This document shows, one piece after another, positions 44,208 to 53,694 of a stretch of DNA of 64,000 nt. Positions within the stretch are counted from its first letter, which is position 1; each line of letters begins with the position of its first letter. A model generated the notes under the pieces. The model did no database searches and was not told where the DNA came from. It saw nothing but the letters and a program-made list of their open reading frames with translations. The translations under genes and the position numbers were made by a program. The stretch is from Poindextera sp963706385 (GTDB lineage Bacteria > Pseudomonadota > Alphaproteobacteria > Caulobacterales > Caulobacteraceae): contig OY970153.1 of assembly GCA_963706385.1 (NCBI GenBank), positions 868,001 to 932,000 on the forward strand, read 5' to 3'.

Positions 44208-45179
44208 TCAATATTCTGCGGGCGACGAAGCCGCGCCCAGACTCGCCCTGCGATATTCCCGTGGCGAAACCCCGTACTGATCTTTGAATGCCCGGCTGAA
44301 ATGCGCCGATCCATTAAAGCCCCAGCGGAAGCAGATTTCGGAGATCGACAGGCCCGCGCACATCGGACTGGTCAGGTCCAGCCGGCAGCGCTCCAGCCGC
44401 CGCGCGCGCAGATAGCCGGAAAAGCTCTGTCCCGCCGAGGCGAACAGCTTCTGCAGATAGCGCGGCGAGACGCCGTCCGTGTCGGCGACGCGGCCGAGCG
44501 TGAGGTTCGGGTCCGCCAGCAGGGTCTCGATGGTCTGGCAGATGCGGTGCAGATGGGCCGCGCGCGCCGCCCCGGCTCCGCCCAGGGCCGCCGGCGAGCC
44601 TTCCGCCGCCAGGCTGGCGACCAGGAATTCGGTTAGGGCCAACTCCACCGGGCGAAGCTGTTCGGAGGTCAGCGCTTCCAGGGTGTCGGCCGTCGCGCGC
44701 AACAGGCCGGAGAAGACGTGGCCCAGGCCATTGGCGCTCGGCAGGCGCGCGACCCGCAGCGACAGCGGCGCGATCAGCCGATGGTCGAGCGCCACCCGCG
44801 GCGCGGTGATGAACAACAGGCGAAAGCGGCTCGTCAGCCGCAGGGCCGCGTTCATGCCGGTCGGGCCGTAGACGATGTCGCCGACCTGAAGCGCGACCGT
44901 GCGCTCGCCGTCCCACAGGCTCGCCTCGCCGTGCAGCAGCACCACCAGCCAAACCGCCGCCGGCTGGTTCGGGTTGCGGCCGGAGATCTCCTGCGGACTG
45001 CCGCTGACCAGGGCGAACTCCATGCCCAGCGGCGAGGTCAGGCACGACACCGACCCGTGAAACGTCTCGCCCTGCGGCGTCTCGCCGAGCGGCAGGCGCA
45101 GCCGCGCCATCGCCTCGCGCCAAGCCTGGACCCGCTCGCCGCGGGGCAGGCTGTCGGTCGAGAACCTCCAGGCCGTCAT
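44208..45179 (-). CDS. AraC-family transcriptional regulator
   Basis: A 323-residue regulator with an N-terminal AraC-binding-like cupin domain (LVVLLHGEASLWDGERTVAL) and a C-terminal double HTH (LTLGRVADTDGVSPRYLQKL; ISEICFRWGFNGSAHFSRAF; YGVSPREYRR). Such AraC_binding_2 proteins often activate aromatic catabolic operons. The ATG at 45179 is used; the upstream frame is low-complexity. It sits between the extradiol dioxygenase and the IclR gene, all on one strand. Confidence 0.88.
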   Translation of the reverse strand: MTAWRFSTDSLPRGERVQAWREAMARLRLPLGETPQGETFHGSVSCLTSPLGMEFALVSGSPQEISGRNPNQPAAVWLVVLLHGEASLWDGERTVALQVGDIVYGPTGMNAALRLTSRFRLLFITAPRVALDHRLIAPLSLRVARLPSANGLGHVFSGLLRATADTLEALTSEQLRPVELALTEFLVASLAAEGSPAALGGAGAARAAHLHRICQTIETLLADPNLTLGRVADTDGVSPRYLQKLFASAGQSFSGYLRARRLERCRLDLTSPMCAGLSISEICFRWGFNGSAHFSRAFKDQYGVSPREYRRASLGAASSPAEY

Positions 45180-45255
45180 CGCATCGAGCGGCGACGGCGG
45201 GGTGGCGGGCCAGGGCGGCGCCAGTCGGTCCAGTGCGGTGGTTCCCGTTCGGCGG

Positions 45256-46077
45256 TCAGGCCGCGTCGCGCGCGGCGTCGGCCGCATCCTCCAACACCAC
45301 GCAGGTCATGCCAAGCGAGCCGTATTCGATCCGATCGTTGACGAACCGCGCCCGATCACCGGGCCGGCGCGCGCCCAGCACATAAAGCAGCGGCCAGAAG
45401 TGCTCCGACGTCGGGGCGGCGAGCTCGGCGTCGCGGCCCAGCTTGGCGAATTCGATCACCCGCTCCGGCTGGTCATGAGCGATGGCGTCGCGCATTTCGT
45501 CGGCGAACCTCGCGGCCCAGTCGAACGCCGGAGCAGTCTGGCCGCCCCAGTCCATCGCCCGCAGATTGTGCACGATGTTGCCGCTGCCCATGATCAGCAC
45601 GCCCTCGTCGCGCAGGGGGGCGAGCCGGCGGCCGATGTCGAACCGATCGGCGGGGGCGAGGCTCACGTCCAGGCCGAGCTGGACCACCGGCACGTCCGCC
45701 GCCGGAAAAGCCTTGACCAGCACCGACCAGGCGCCGTGATCCAGGCCCCATTCGCCCTCGTCCAGCGCGACCGGTCTCGGCGCCAGCAGCGCGGCCACCC
45801 GCCGCGCCAGGGCCGGATCGCCCGGCGCCGGATACCGCATGTCGAACAGGGCCTTGGGAAACGAGGCGCCGAAGTCGTGGATGGTCTTCGGCCGGGCCAT
45901 GGCGGTCACAGCCGTGACGGGCGTCTCCCAATGGGCCGAGACGCACAGGATCGCCTTGGGCCTCGGCATGGCGGCGGCGATCTCGGCCCAGGCGCGGCTG
46001 GTGTCGTTGGTCTCCAGCGCGACCATCGGACTGCCGTGGCCGAAGAAGACGACGGGCATACGAGGGGAAGGCTTCAT
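45256..46077 (-). CDS. LigB-type extradiol ring-cleavage dioxygenase (YgiD/DODA-like)
   Basis: A 273-residue class III extradiol dioxygenase. Likely metal histidines are H14 (FFGHGSPM), H49 (VSAHWETP) and the GNIVHNLR histidine, plus LDHGAW. The length and SPMVALE opening are those of 4,5-DOPA dioxygenase-like YgiD rather than LigZ. It would open a catechol-type ring. It starts seven bases after the Rieske gene, so hydroxylation or demethylation followed by ring opening in one operon is plausible. Confidence 0.85.
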   Translation of the reverse strand: MKPSPRMPVVFFGHGSPMVALETNDTSRAWAEIAAAMPRPKAILCVSAHWETPVTAVTAMARPKTIHDFGASFPKALFDMRYPAPGDPALARRVAALLAPRPVALDEGEWGLDHGAWSVLVKAFPAADVPVVQLGLDVSLAPADRFDIGRRLAPLRDEGVLIMGSGNIVHNLRAMDWGGQTAPAFDWAARFADEMRDAIAHDQPERVIEFAKLGRDAELAAPTSEHFWPLLYVLGARRPGDRARFVNDRIEYGSLGMTCVVLEDAADAARDAA

Positions 46078-46084
46078 CGCGCGG

Positions 46085-47299
46085 TCAGGCCGCCCGCACG
46101 GGCGAGCGAGGCGCGGCCTTGGCCTTGACCTTTTGGGCCGCCCAGGCCGCCCGGTAGCGCGGCACCAGCCAGGAATTGAACTGGCCCTGCGCGCCTTCCT
46201 GCCAGGAATAGCGGCCGCGGGGGGCGAAGCGCGAGCGCAGGCCGACCTGAACCAGGGCGTCGACGTGCATGTCCTGGGCGATGATCTTGCCGGCGCTGGT
46301 CATGATCATCTCCAGACGGTGCTCAAAGCCCGGATCCTCCATCGCCCCCGGCGCGACCAGCACGCCGGTGTCCTGCTCCATGGTCTCCGGGCCGGTGGCG
46401 CGCAGGATCAGATAGATCACCAGATCGTTGGTCAGCACCAGGGACAGGGTCGGCGGGATGTTGGCGAAGGTCATCCGCGCGCGATCGGCCTGGGTCAGGT
46501 TCGGAAAGATCGGCAGCACCGCCTTCTGGGTCGGGTTGAAGCTGGCGTCCGGATGCAGAGTGCCGTTGAACCGGAGAAACCCGGCGTCGGAAGGATCGGC
46601 CTCGGGAAACGTCGCCAGTTCGCTCGGCACGAAGTCGTGCAGCGGGCCCTGGTGCAGCTTCGAGGCGTGGTAGCCGTCGTTGTTGTTCTCGAACATCACC
46701 TTCCAGTTCCAGGCAAACTGGCCGGTCGTGATCGGCGGGCCTTCGGCGCTGGTCAGGTCATAGCCCGCGATGGCCTGCGCCACCCGCGCCAGCCTCGGCG
46801 CCAGCGGCGCGGCGGCCGCGTCGAAATTGATGAAGATGAAGCCCTGCCAGACCTCGACCTTGAATTGCGGCAGGCTGATCGCGCCCTTGTCGAAATCGCA
46901 GGTCCGCTCCATCGCCGGCGCGTTCACCAGCTTGCCATCCAGGCCGTAGACCCAGTGGTGGTAGGGGCAGACGAAGCCGCGGGCGGCGCCCCTGCCCTCG
47001 GCCACCAGCATGGCGCGGTGCTGGCAGACCGACGACATCGCCCGAATCACTCCGTCGCGGGCGTGGGCCACCACCACCGGCTCGCCGATGATCTGGGTGG
47101 TGAAGTAGTCGCCCGGCGATTTCACCCAGTCGGCCCGGCCTACGCAAAGCCATTCATGGTTGAACAGCGCCTCCTTCTCGAATTCGTGGAAGGCCGCATC
47201 GGTGTAGCAGGCCGGCGGCAGGGTCTCGGCCCTCTCCAGAGCGAGCGCCGAGGTCTCGAGGCTGTCGAAGAAGGCGTCGGTCAGGAGCTCGGCTGGCAT
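46085..47299 (-). CDS. Rieske-type aromatic oxygenase, alpha-only
   Basis: A 404-residue oxygenase. Cluster ligands are C92/H94 (VCQHRAM) and C111/H114 (CPYHHW); mononuclear iron ligands D208, H211 and H216 (NNNDGYHASKLHQ). No beta subunit follows, unlike the first Rieske gene. It may be an O-demethylase or hydroxylase whose diol product goes to the neighbouring extradiol dioxygenase. Ferredoxin and reductase are not in the window. Confidence 0.9.
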   Translation of the reverse strand: MPAELLTDAFFDSLETSALALERAETLPPACYTDAAFHEFEKEALFNHEWLCVGRADWVKSPGDYFTTQIIGEPVVVAHARDGVIRAMSSVCQHRAMLVAEGRGAARGFVCPYHHWVYGLDGKLVNAPAMERTCDFDKGAISLPQFKVEVWQGFIFINFDAAAAPLAPRLARVAQAIAGYDLTSAEGPPITTGQFAWNWKVMFENNNDGYHASKLHQGPLHDFVPSELATFPEADPSDAGFLRFNGTLHPDASFNPTQKAVLPIFPNLTQADRARMTFANIPPTLSLVLTNDLVIYLILRATGPETMEQDTGVLVAPGAMEDPGFEHRLEMIMTSAGKIIAQDMHVDALVQVGLRSRFAPRGRYSWQEGAQGQFNSWLVPRYRAAWAAQKVKAKAAPRSPVRAA

Positions 47300-47493
47300 G
47301 GCGATGATCGTCCAGGGTCACGGGAACGGCTGACCGCGAGGTCGCGCCGAAGCTAGCCTTGTTCGGCGCCCATCGTCTTGCTTGCACGCGCACCAACAGT
47401 TGCTGGGCCGCCGACGCCGGCCGTCCGGTCTCTTGGGCGCGCGCGGGTTTTGCTCTAACAGACGCCAGCAACCCGATCGAGGCGGAGAGACCC

Positions 47494-48693
47494 ATGACGC
47501 GCAGAGCAGCCATCGTCGCCCCGGTGCGCACCGGCGTCGCCAAGTTCCTAGGCGCGCTGCAGACGGTTCCGGTCGAAACCCTGGCCGCCGAGGTGGTCAA
47601 GGCGGTGGTCGCGCGCAGCGGCGTCGATCCGGCGCGGATCGAGGAGGTGATCTTCGCCCAGAGCTACATGAACGGCGAGACCCCCTGCACCGGCCGCTGG
47701 GCGGCGCTCGCCGCGGGCCTGCCGGTCGAGACGCCCGGCCTGCAGCTCGACCGGCGCTGCGGCGGCGGCCTGCAGGCGGTGGCGACGGCGGCGATGATGG
47801 TCCAGACCGGCGCGGCCGACGTGGTGATCGCCGGCGGCGTCGAGAGCATGAGCCGGGTCGAATACTACACCACCGACATGCGCAACGGCGCGCGATCCGG
47901 CTCGGTCACCCTACACGACCGCCTGGAACGCGGGCGCGAACGCAGCCAGCCGGTCGAGCGCTTCGGCCATATAAGCGGCATGATCGAGACCGCCGAGAAC
48001 CTGGCGCGCGAGTACCAGATCAGCCGCGAGGACGCCGACGCCTTCTCGGCCGAGAGCCATCGCCGCGCCGCGGCGGCTTGGGCCGACGGCAAATTCGCCG
48101 ACGAGATCGCGCCGATCAGCATTCCCCAGCGCAAGGGCGATCCGATCGTCTTCGCCAGCGACGAAGGGGTCCGCGCCGAGACCACCGCCGCCTCGCTGGC
48201 CGCGCTGCGTCCGATCATGAAGGATGGCGTGGTCACCGCCGGCAACGCCAGTCAGCAGAATGACGCGGCGGCCGCCTGCCTGGTCGTGGCGGAGGACAAG
48301 CTGGCCGAGTTGGGCCTGGAGCCGCTCGGCTTCATGATCGGCTGGGCGGCGGCGGGCTGCGAGCCGTCGAAGATGGGCATCGGCCCGGTGCCGGCGGTCG
48401 AACGGTTGTTCGCGCGCACCGGCCTGTCGTGGAAGGACATCGATCTGGTCGAGCTGAACGAGGCGTTCGCCTGCCAGGTGCTGGCGGTGCTCAAGGGCTG
48501 GGGCTGGGACGATCGCGACCGGCTCAACGTCAACGGCTCGGGCATCTCGCTCGGCCATCCGATCGCGGCCACCGGCGTGCGCATTCTGGCCACCCTGCTG
48601 CGCGAGATGAAACGGCGCGAGGCGCGCTACGGGCTGGAGACCATGTGCGTCGGCGGCGGCCAGGGCGTGGCGGCGATCTTCGAGCGCGCCTGA
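47494..48693 (+). CDS. Acetyl-CoA C-acetyltransferase (thiolase), second copy
   Basis: A 399-residue thiolase. The nucleophile C89 is in LDRRCGGGLQAV; the C-terminal site has SLGHPIAATG and MCVGGGQGVA. It is divergent from the Rieske gene. It is more like degradative acyl-CoA thiolases than the first copy and starts at an ATG after GGAGA. It probably ends the side-chain or ring-fission pathway by releasing acetyl-CoA. Confidence 0.92.
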   Translation: MTRRAAIVAPVRTGVAKFLGALQTVPVETLAAEVVKAVVARSGVDPARIEEVIFAQSYMNGETPCTGRWAALAAGLPVETPGLQLDRRCGGGLQAVATAAMMVQTGAADVVIAGGVESMSRVEYYTTDMRNGARSGSVTLHDRLERGRERSQPVERFGHISGMIETAENLAREYQISREDADAFSAESHRRAAAAWADGKFADEIAPISIPQRKGDPIVFASDEGVRAETTAASLAALRPIMKDGVVTAGNASQQNDAAAACLVVAEDKLAELGLEPLGFMIGWAAAGCEPSKMGIGPVPAVERLFARTGLSWKDIDLVELNEAFACQVLAVLKGWGWDDRDRLNVNGSGISLGHPIAATGVRILATLLREMKRREARYGLETMCVGGGQGVAAIFERA

Positions 48694-48741
48694 CGGCCGT
48701 CGAAACCCGCATCCGCTTCGGTTATCGCGCTCCGAGGAACC

Positions 48742-49677
48742 TCAGGCCGCGAGCTTGGAGACCTCGGCGACCTCGTCGGGCGTCAGCCGCCAGGCGCCCG
48801 CCGCGGCGTTGGCCTTGACCTGATCGGGCCGCGTGGCGCCGGCGATCACCGAAGAGACCGACGCATGGCCCAGCAGCCAGGCGAAGGCCAGCTCCAGCAG
48901 GGTGTGTCCGCGTTCCTCGGCATAGGCCGACAGCGCCTCCAGCCGGTCGAAGTTCTTGTCGTTCAACGCCTGGGCGCCGCGCGCGCCCCAGGCCGCCAAC
49001 CGCGTGTCCTGCCCCGGCGCCTCGCCGCGGCGGTACTTGCCGGTCAACAGCCCAGACGCCAGCGGAAAGTACGGCAAGAGGCCAAGGCCGAACCGCTTGC
49101 AGGCCGGAATGACCTCGAACTCAACCTTGCGCTCCAGCAGGCTGTAGTTGTTCTGCGCCGAGACGAAGCGGTTGAGGTGTTCGCCGCGCGCGATCCAGTC
49201 CGCATCGGCGATCTGCCAGCCGGCGAAATTGGAGTTGCCGATGTAGCGGACCTTGCCTGCGGTGACGAGGTCGTCCAGCGCCCGCAGCGTCTCCTCGATC
49301 GGCGTGTCCGGATCGGGCTGATGCATCTGATACAAGTCGATGTAGTCGGTCCCGAGCCGCTTCAGGCTGGCTTCCGCCGCCTTGATCACATAGCGCCGCG
49401 AGCCGCCGCGCTGGTCGGGTCCCGCGCCGAGCGGCATGGCGAACTTGGTGGCCAGCACGATCTCAGGCCGCCGCGCGCCCAGCGCCTGACCCAGCATCAC
49501 CTCCGAGCGCGTTCCGCCGTAGATGTCGGCGGTGTCGAACAAGATGATCCCAGCGTCCAGCGCGGCGGCGACCACCGCGTCGGTCTCCGCCTGCTCGATG
49601 CGCATGCCGAAGTTGTTGCAGCCCAGCCCGACTTCGCTGACCTTCAGGCCGCTGTCGCCTAATCGCCGAAATTCCAT
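48742..49677 (-). CDS. Aldo/keto reductase
   Basis: A 311-residue AKR barrel with the catalytic tetrad D48, Y53, K78 and H119 (FDTADIYG, ATKFAM, YQMHQPD). It reduces aldehydes or ketones with NADPH. The ATG at 49677 follows GGGAGACGG. It converges on the thiolase gene. In this setting it may reduce aromatic aldehydes to alcohols; that is inference. Confidence 0.9.
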   Translation of the reverse strand: MEFRRLGDSGLKVSEVGLGCNNFGMRIEQAETDAVVAAALDAGIILFDTADIYGGTRSEVMLGQALGARRPEIVLATKFAMPLGAGPDQRGGSRRYVIKAAEASLKRLGTDYIDLYQMHQPDPDTPIEETLRALDDLVTAGKVRYIGNSNFAGWQIADADWIARGEHLNRFVSAQNNYSLLERKVEFEVIPACKRFGLGLLPYFPLASGLLTGKYRRGEAPGQDTRLAAWGARGAQALNDKNFDRLEALSAYAEERGHTLLELAFAWLLGHASVSSVIAGATRPDQVKANAAAGAWRLTPDEVAEVSKLAA

Positions 49678-49792
49678 CGACCGTCTCCCACGTCTCGTCG
49701 CCTGACCGACTCCGGCCGGTCCCCGCCCCGCCGGACGGTTCGCCTCACCCGCGATCGTAGGCCGGGCGAGCGACACAGTTCAACAACGCGCC

Positions 49793-51400
49793 CTACCCCG
49801 CCAGCACCATCGCCGCGCCCTTCTCGGCGATCATCATGGTCGGGGAATTGGTGTTGCCCGAGGTGATCGTCGGCATGATCGAGGCGTCGATCACCCGCAG
49901 GCCCAAGACGCCGCGCACGCGCAGCTCGGGGTCCACCACGGAGGCCTCGTCGGCGCCCATCCGGGCGGTCCCCACCGGATGGAAGATGGTGGTGGCGATG
50001 TCGCCGGCGGCGCGGACCAGCGCCTCGTCCGTCTCGGCGCCGGGGCCAGGCTTGAATTCTTCGGGACTGAAGCGGGCCAGCGGGGCCTGGGCGACGATGC
50101 GCCGGGTCAGGCGGATCGAGGCGGCGGCGATGCGGCGGTCGGCCTCGGCGGCCAGATAGTTGGGCTGGATCGCCGGCGGCGCGGCGGGATCGGCGCTGGC
50201 GATATGCACGCCGCCGCGCGAGTCCGGCCGCAGGTTGCAGACGCTGGCGGTGAAGGCGTCGAAGCGGTGCAGCGGCTGGCCGAAGCGGTCCAGGGTCAGG
50301 GGCTGGACGTGATATTGCAGGTTGGCGGTCTCGACGGCCTCGTCCGACTTGGCGAAGGCTCCGACCTGGCTGGGCGCCATCGACAGCGGCCCGCGCCGGA
50401 ACAGCGCATAGTCGAGGCCGATGCCCAAGGCGCCGATAGGATGGCGCGAGAGAGTGTTGAGGGTGGCCACGCCGCTGACCTTGTAGGCGCAGCGGATTTG
50501 CAGATGGTCCTGCAGGTTCTCGCCAACGCCCGGCGCATGGCGAACGAGCGGAATCCCGCACCCGGTCAGGCGCTCCGCGTCGCCGACGCCGGACAGTTCG
50601 AGCAGCTTGGGGCTGGCCACCGCGCCGGCCGCCAGGATCACCTCGCCCCGGGCCGCGGCGAAAAATCGCTCGCCGCCAAGGCGGAATTCGACCCCGACCG
50701 CCCGGCCGTCCTCGATCCTCACCCGCTCGACGGTGGCGTTGATTTGAATTCGAAGGTTGCGCCGTCCCCTGGCGGGGTCGAGGTAGCCTTTGGCCGCGCT
50801 CCAGCGCCAGCCGGCCTTCTGGTTCACCCGAAAATAGCTGGAGCCGAAATTGTCCCCGGTGTTGAAGTCCTCGACCTTGGGCACGCCGACAGCGGCGGCG
50901 GCGTCGCGAAAAGCGTCGAGCAGATTCCAGCGCAGCCGCTGTTCCTCGACCCGCCACTCGCCGCCGGCTCCATGGAATTCGCTCTCGCCGGCGTAGTAGT
51001 CCTCGCCGGCCTTGAAAAACGGCAGGACGTCGTCCCAACCCCAGCCGATGGCGCCCATCTGGCGCCAGCCGTCATAGTCGCGGGCCTGGCCGCGCATGTA
51101 GATCATGCCGTTGATCGAGGAGCAGCCGCCCAACACCCGACCGCGCGGATAGTCCAGCGCCCGGCCGTTCAGCCCCGCCACCGGCTCGGTCTTCAGCCGC
51201 CAGTCGGTGCGCGGGTTGCCCATGCAGAACAAATAGCCGATCGGCACATGGATCCAGAGGTAGTCGTCGCGCCCCCCGGCCTCCAGCAACAGGACGCGCC
51301 GGCGCGCGTCCGCCGACAGCCGGTTGGCCAGCACGCAGCCGGCGCTGCCGGCGCCGACGATCACGTAGTCGAAGTTCCCGAAGGGTTTGGCCGACGCCAT
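49793..51400 (-). CDS. GMC-family FAD oxidoreductase (choline dehydrogenase-like), copy 1
   Basis: A 535-residue flavoprotein. FAD-binding VGAGSAGCVLANRLS with LLLEAG, GMC signature 1 region PRGRVLGGCSSINGMIYMRG, LSGVGDAERL for signature 2, and the active-site HPVGTARMG with NTNSPTMMIAEK. It oxidises an alcohol, possibly aromatic or polyethylene-glycol-like. A second relative is at 59606. The gene lies alone between the aldo/keto reductase and the MucR-type gene. Confidence 0.92.
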   Translation of the reverse strand: MASAKPFGNFDYVIVGAGSAGCVLANRLSADARRRVLLLEAGGRDDYLWIHVPIGYLFCMGNPRTDWRLKTEPVAGLNGRALDYPRGRVLGGCSSINGMIYMRGQARDYDGWRQMGAIGWGWDDVLPFFKAGEDYYAGESEFHGAGGEWRVEEQRLRWNLLDAFRDAAAAVGVPKVEDFNTGDNFGSSYFRVNQKAGWRWSAAKGYLDPARGRRNLRIQINATVERVRIEDGRAVGVEFRLGGERFFAAARGEVILAAGAVASPKLLELSGVGDAERLTGCGIPLVRHAPGVGENLQDHLQIRCAYKVSGVATLNTLSRHPIGALGIGLDYALFRRGPLSMAPSQVGAFAKSDEAVETANLQYHVQPLTLDRFGQPLHRFDAFTASVCNLRPDSRGGVHIASADPAAPPAIQPNYLAAEADRRIAAASIRLTRRIVAQAPLARFSPEEFKPGPGAETDEALVRAAGDIATTIFHPVGTARMGADEASVVDPELRVRGVLGLRVIDASIMPTITSGNTNSPTMMIAEKGAAMVLAG

Positions 51401-51496
51401 CCGATCAGCCTTAGAGCGCGACAGCCGACAGAGGAAGCCGGTTTCGCCCGCGCCACCCGGCGGGCGGCGCGGCGCGGGCCTCAGATCATCGCCAGG

Positions 51497-51829
51497 TCAG
51501 GCCTTCTTGGCGCGACCGCGGGCCGCTGGCTTGCCCGCGCCCTTGGACGGCGCGCGGCCGCCCTGGCCCAGGCCCATCTGCTTGGCCAGTTGCGAGCGGG
51601 CGGCGGCGTAGGAGGGCGCAACCATCGGATAGGTTTTCGGCAGGCCCCACTTCGCTCGGTAATCCTCGGGCGACATGTTGTACTTGGTGCGCAGGTGACG
51701 CTTCAGCGACTTGAATTTCCGGCCATCTTCCAGACAGATCAGATAGTCGTCAGTCAGCGATTTCTTGATCGAAACCGCCGGGGTCTTCGGCTGTTCCGGC
51801 GCTTCGATCGGCCCGTCGATCGCGTTCAA
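51497..51829 (-). CDS. MucR/Ros-type regulator, open C-terminal part
   Basis: The open part codes for 110 residues. The DNA-binding zinc-finger-like region is CLEDGRKFKSLKRHLRTKY, then SPEDYRAKWGLPKTYPMVAP, the classic MucR core, with a lysine-rich tail. The usual second ligand histidine of the final pair appears as K/Y. The start shown is TTG at 51829. The full gene would begin at 51952, but a TAA blocks it at codon 36. The DNA-binding part could still be made by re-initiation. Confidence 0.7.
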   Translation of the reverse strand: MNAIDGPIEAPEQPKTPAVSIKKSLTDDYLICLEDGRKFKSLKRHLRTKYNMSPEDYRAKWGLPKTYPMVAPSYAAARSQLAKQMGLGQGGRAPSKGAGKPAARGRAKKA

Positions 51830-51844
51830 CGCCTTGAAGATGCT

Positions 51845-51952
51845 TTAAATCACCGACGGCAGGTCGCTGGCCGCCACGGTGTTGTTGCTGACATAAGCTG
51901 ACGCGATATCCGCAGTCAGCTCGATCAATCCCGACGTCTCGTTTTCGTCCAT
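51845..51952 (-). pseudogene. N-terminal part of the mucR-type gene cut off by an in-frame TAA
   Basis: From ATG 51952 the frame reads MDENETSGLIELTADIASAY, then VSNNTVAASDLPSVI and TAA at 51845-51847. The sense continues in the same frame as SIFKALNAIDG into the MucR core. This is the normal MucR N-terminal domain, so a single CAA-to-TAA change would explain it. Confidence 0.7.
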
Positions 51953-52050
51953 TTTTGCCCGCCTCCGGTTTGGCTTATTCAGTGATCATCGTGGATATAG
52001 GTAATTTTCCGGCGAATCTACTGTTTATTGAACGCAAGCGTGGCGAAGTA

Positions 52051-53694
52051 TCACCCCCCGGGGCTGGAAGGCTGTTGCACGGGCGCCGACCTTTGCTTGC
52101 GGGATCGCGCCAGCGCCGCTCGCTGCGCCCACTGCGCGATCAGGAGCAAGGCGCCAAACGGGATCAGCCATTCGACGCGGGCCTGATAGCGGCTATAGGG
52201 GCCAGAGATGGCGCCGCACAGGAATGCATTGGCGAGCACGAGACCCAGCGTGAGGATCAAGAAACTTGCAAGCTCGCTCGTGGGCGCCAGGGTTCGGTGA
52301 AAGCCGCAGGCGCCGAGAAAGACGAACGAGACGAGCACTACCGCGTACTCCAGCGGTGCGAGTGCGTTGAGGTCGAAGCGACCGCAGGCTCCCCCCGCCG
52401 ATCGCACGCATTCGACGCCGCCGGGCAGCAGCGAGGCCGCCTGGTCGCGCAGTTGGCTGTGTCCCCCTCGGATCAGCAATTGGACGCTGTCGAAATCACG
52501 GCCGACGCCGAAATTGATGAAGGCCACCACTCCATTGACGAAGGCCTCCCGCGCCTGACGGAGTCCATCGGCCCGCAATCCTCCCAGCACCAGGCGGGCC
52601 TGTTCGGCGACGAATCGCTCGCGATGGTCGGCTTCGGCGTCGGTGACATGCCGGAGCTCGAGGCGATCGAACTGCGCGAGCGTGGACTTGAGGCGATCGG
52701 GCGCGGCCGCCGGAGGGGGACCTTCGAGCGGATAGATCCACAGGTAGTACTCGATGTGGGCGGGCGGGCTGTTCGCCAGGTCACAGGCCGCCAGGTGCGC
52801 GCGGGGGCAGGTCTGGCGCAGATAGCGCTGAACGCCGCCGTCGGCGAGCATCCGGCTGGCGGCGAACGGGGCCATGTGAACCGGTCGCCCGAACGCCGTG
52901 TTCAGGATCAATCCGCCGCCGGCGGCCAGGGCGAGGCCGATCGCCAAGGCCATGGCCGGCGACGCCACGCGGCCGAGCGCGGCCCGCCAGCCCGCGCGCC
53001 AATGCAACAGCCCGCCGATCAGGACAGCGGCGGCGACATTCAGGCCATTTTCGGCGTGGGCGAGCACGGCGTAGATCATCAGCCCGACCAGCCCCAGGCG
53101 TCCGGCCCGAGCCAAGCGGTCGGGATAGACGATCAGCACGGCCGCGGCCAGAACCGCCAGGCCGCCGAATATGTCGGGCATCGCATAGGCCGTCTCGAAG
53201 CCCAAACTCGTGGTCGCCGCGAGCGCGGCGACCACGCCGATGTAGCCCAAACCCGAGCTGGCTGGCGCCGCGGCGCGGACGGCGAGCCTCACGGCCCAGG
53301 CGGTGGTCAAGGCCTGCAGGCCGGCCACGAGCCACAACCCTCCGACGCGGACCAACAGATGAAAGGGGACGGCGTAGAAGGCCGAGCGGGCCGTCAGCCA
53401 GGTCAGGTTGAAGCGCAGATCGGCGGGCGTCGCATCGTGGAGCCCGAAACCCCAGCCGTGCAACGACCGGCCCGGCGCCCACGGCTGCCCCGGCCCCGGC
53501 CATGGCCGTTGCAGGGCGTCCAGGATATCGCCCCCCCATCCCCAATAGTACGGCGTGTCGCCGAAGACGAAGGGGCGGCCCCAGAGAATAGCCGGCGCCA
53601 GCAGGATGACGGCGGCCAGCGGCGCCCAAGCGGCGTCGGATGCGATGGCCGCCATCGCGGCGACGGACGATCGGCTGGAGCGGTTGAATGACAT
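52051..53694 (-). CDS. Polytopic membrane protein, glycosyltransferase-like, unassigned
   Basis: A 547-residue protein with about ten hydrophobic segments (for example AAVILLAPAILWG, IGVVAALAATTSLG, LAVLAAAVLIVY, FLILTLGLVLANAFL). An extramembrane loop at about 270-400 carries four Cys (QTCPRAHLAACDL; GGVECVRSAGGACG). The DTPYYWGW segment after helix one is a D-containing loop as in GT-C enzymes, but no firm family was recognised. The ATG at 53694 starts MSFNRSS. It is divergent from rhlE. Confidence 0.6.
   Translation of the reverse strand: MSFNRSSRSSVAAMAAIASDAAWAPLAAVILLAPAILWGRPFVFGDTPYYWGWGGDILDALQRPWPGPGQPWAPGRSLHGWGFGLHDATPADLRFNLTWLTARSAFYAVPFHLLVRVGGLWLVAGLQALTTAWAVRLAVRAAAPASSGLGYIGVVAALAATTSLGFETAYAMPDIFGGLAVLAAAVLIVYPDRLARAGRLGLVGLMIYAVLAHAENGLNVAAAVLIGGLLHWRAGWRAALGRVASPAMALAIGLALAAGGGLILNTAFGRPVHMAPFAASRMLADGGVQRYLRQTCPRAHLAACDLANSPPAHIEYYLWIYPLEGPPPAAAPDRLKSTLAQFDRLELRHVTDAEADHRERFVAEQARLVLGGLRADGLRQAREAFVNGVVAFINFGVGRDFDSVQLLIRGGHSQLRDQAASLLPGGVECVRSAGGACGRFDLNALAPLEYAVVLVSFVFLGACGFHRTLAPTSELASFLILTLGLVLANAFLCGAISGPYSRYQARVEWLIPFGALLLIAQWAQRAALARSRKQRSAPVQQPSSPGG

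Noticed and set aside
45256..46077. LigZ, the ring-opening enzyme of the biphenyl DDVA pathway
   Set aside because: The size and motifs fit YgiD/DODA-type enzymes rather than LigZ, so only extradiol dioxygenase family is claimed.
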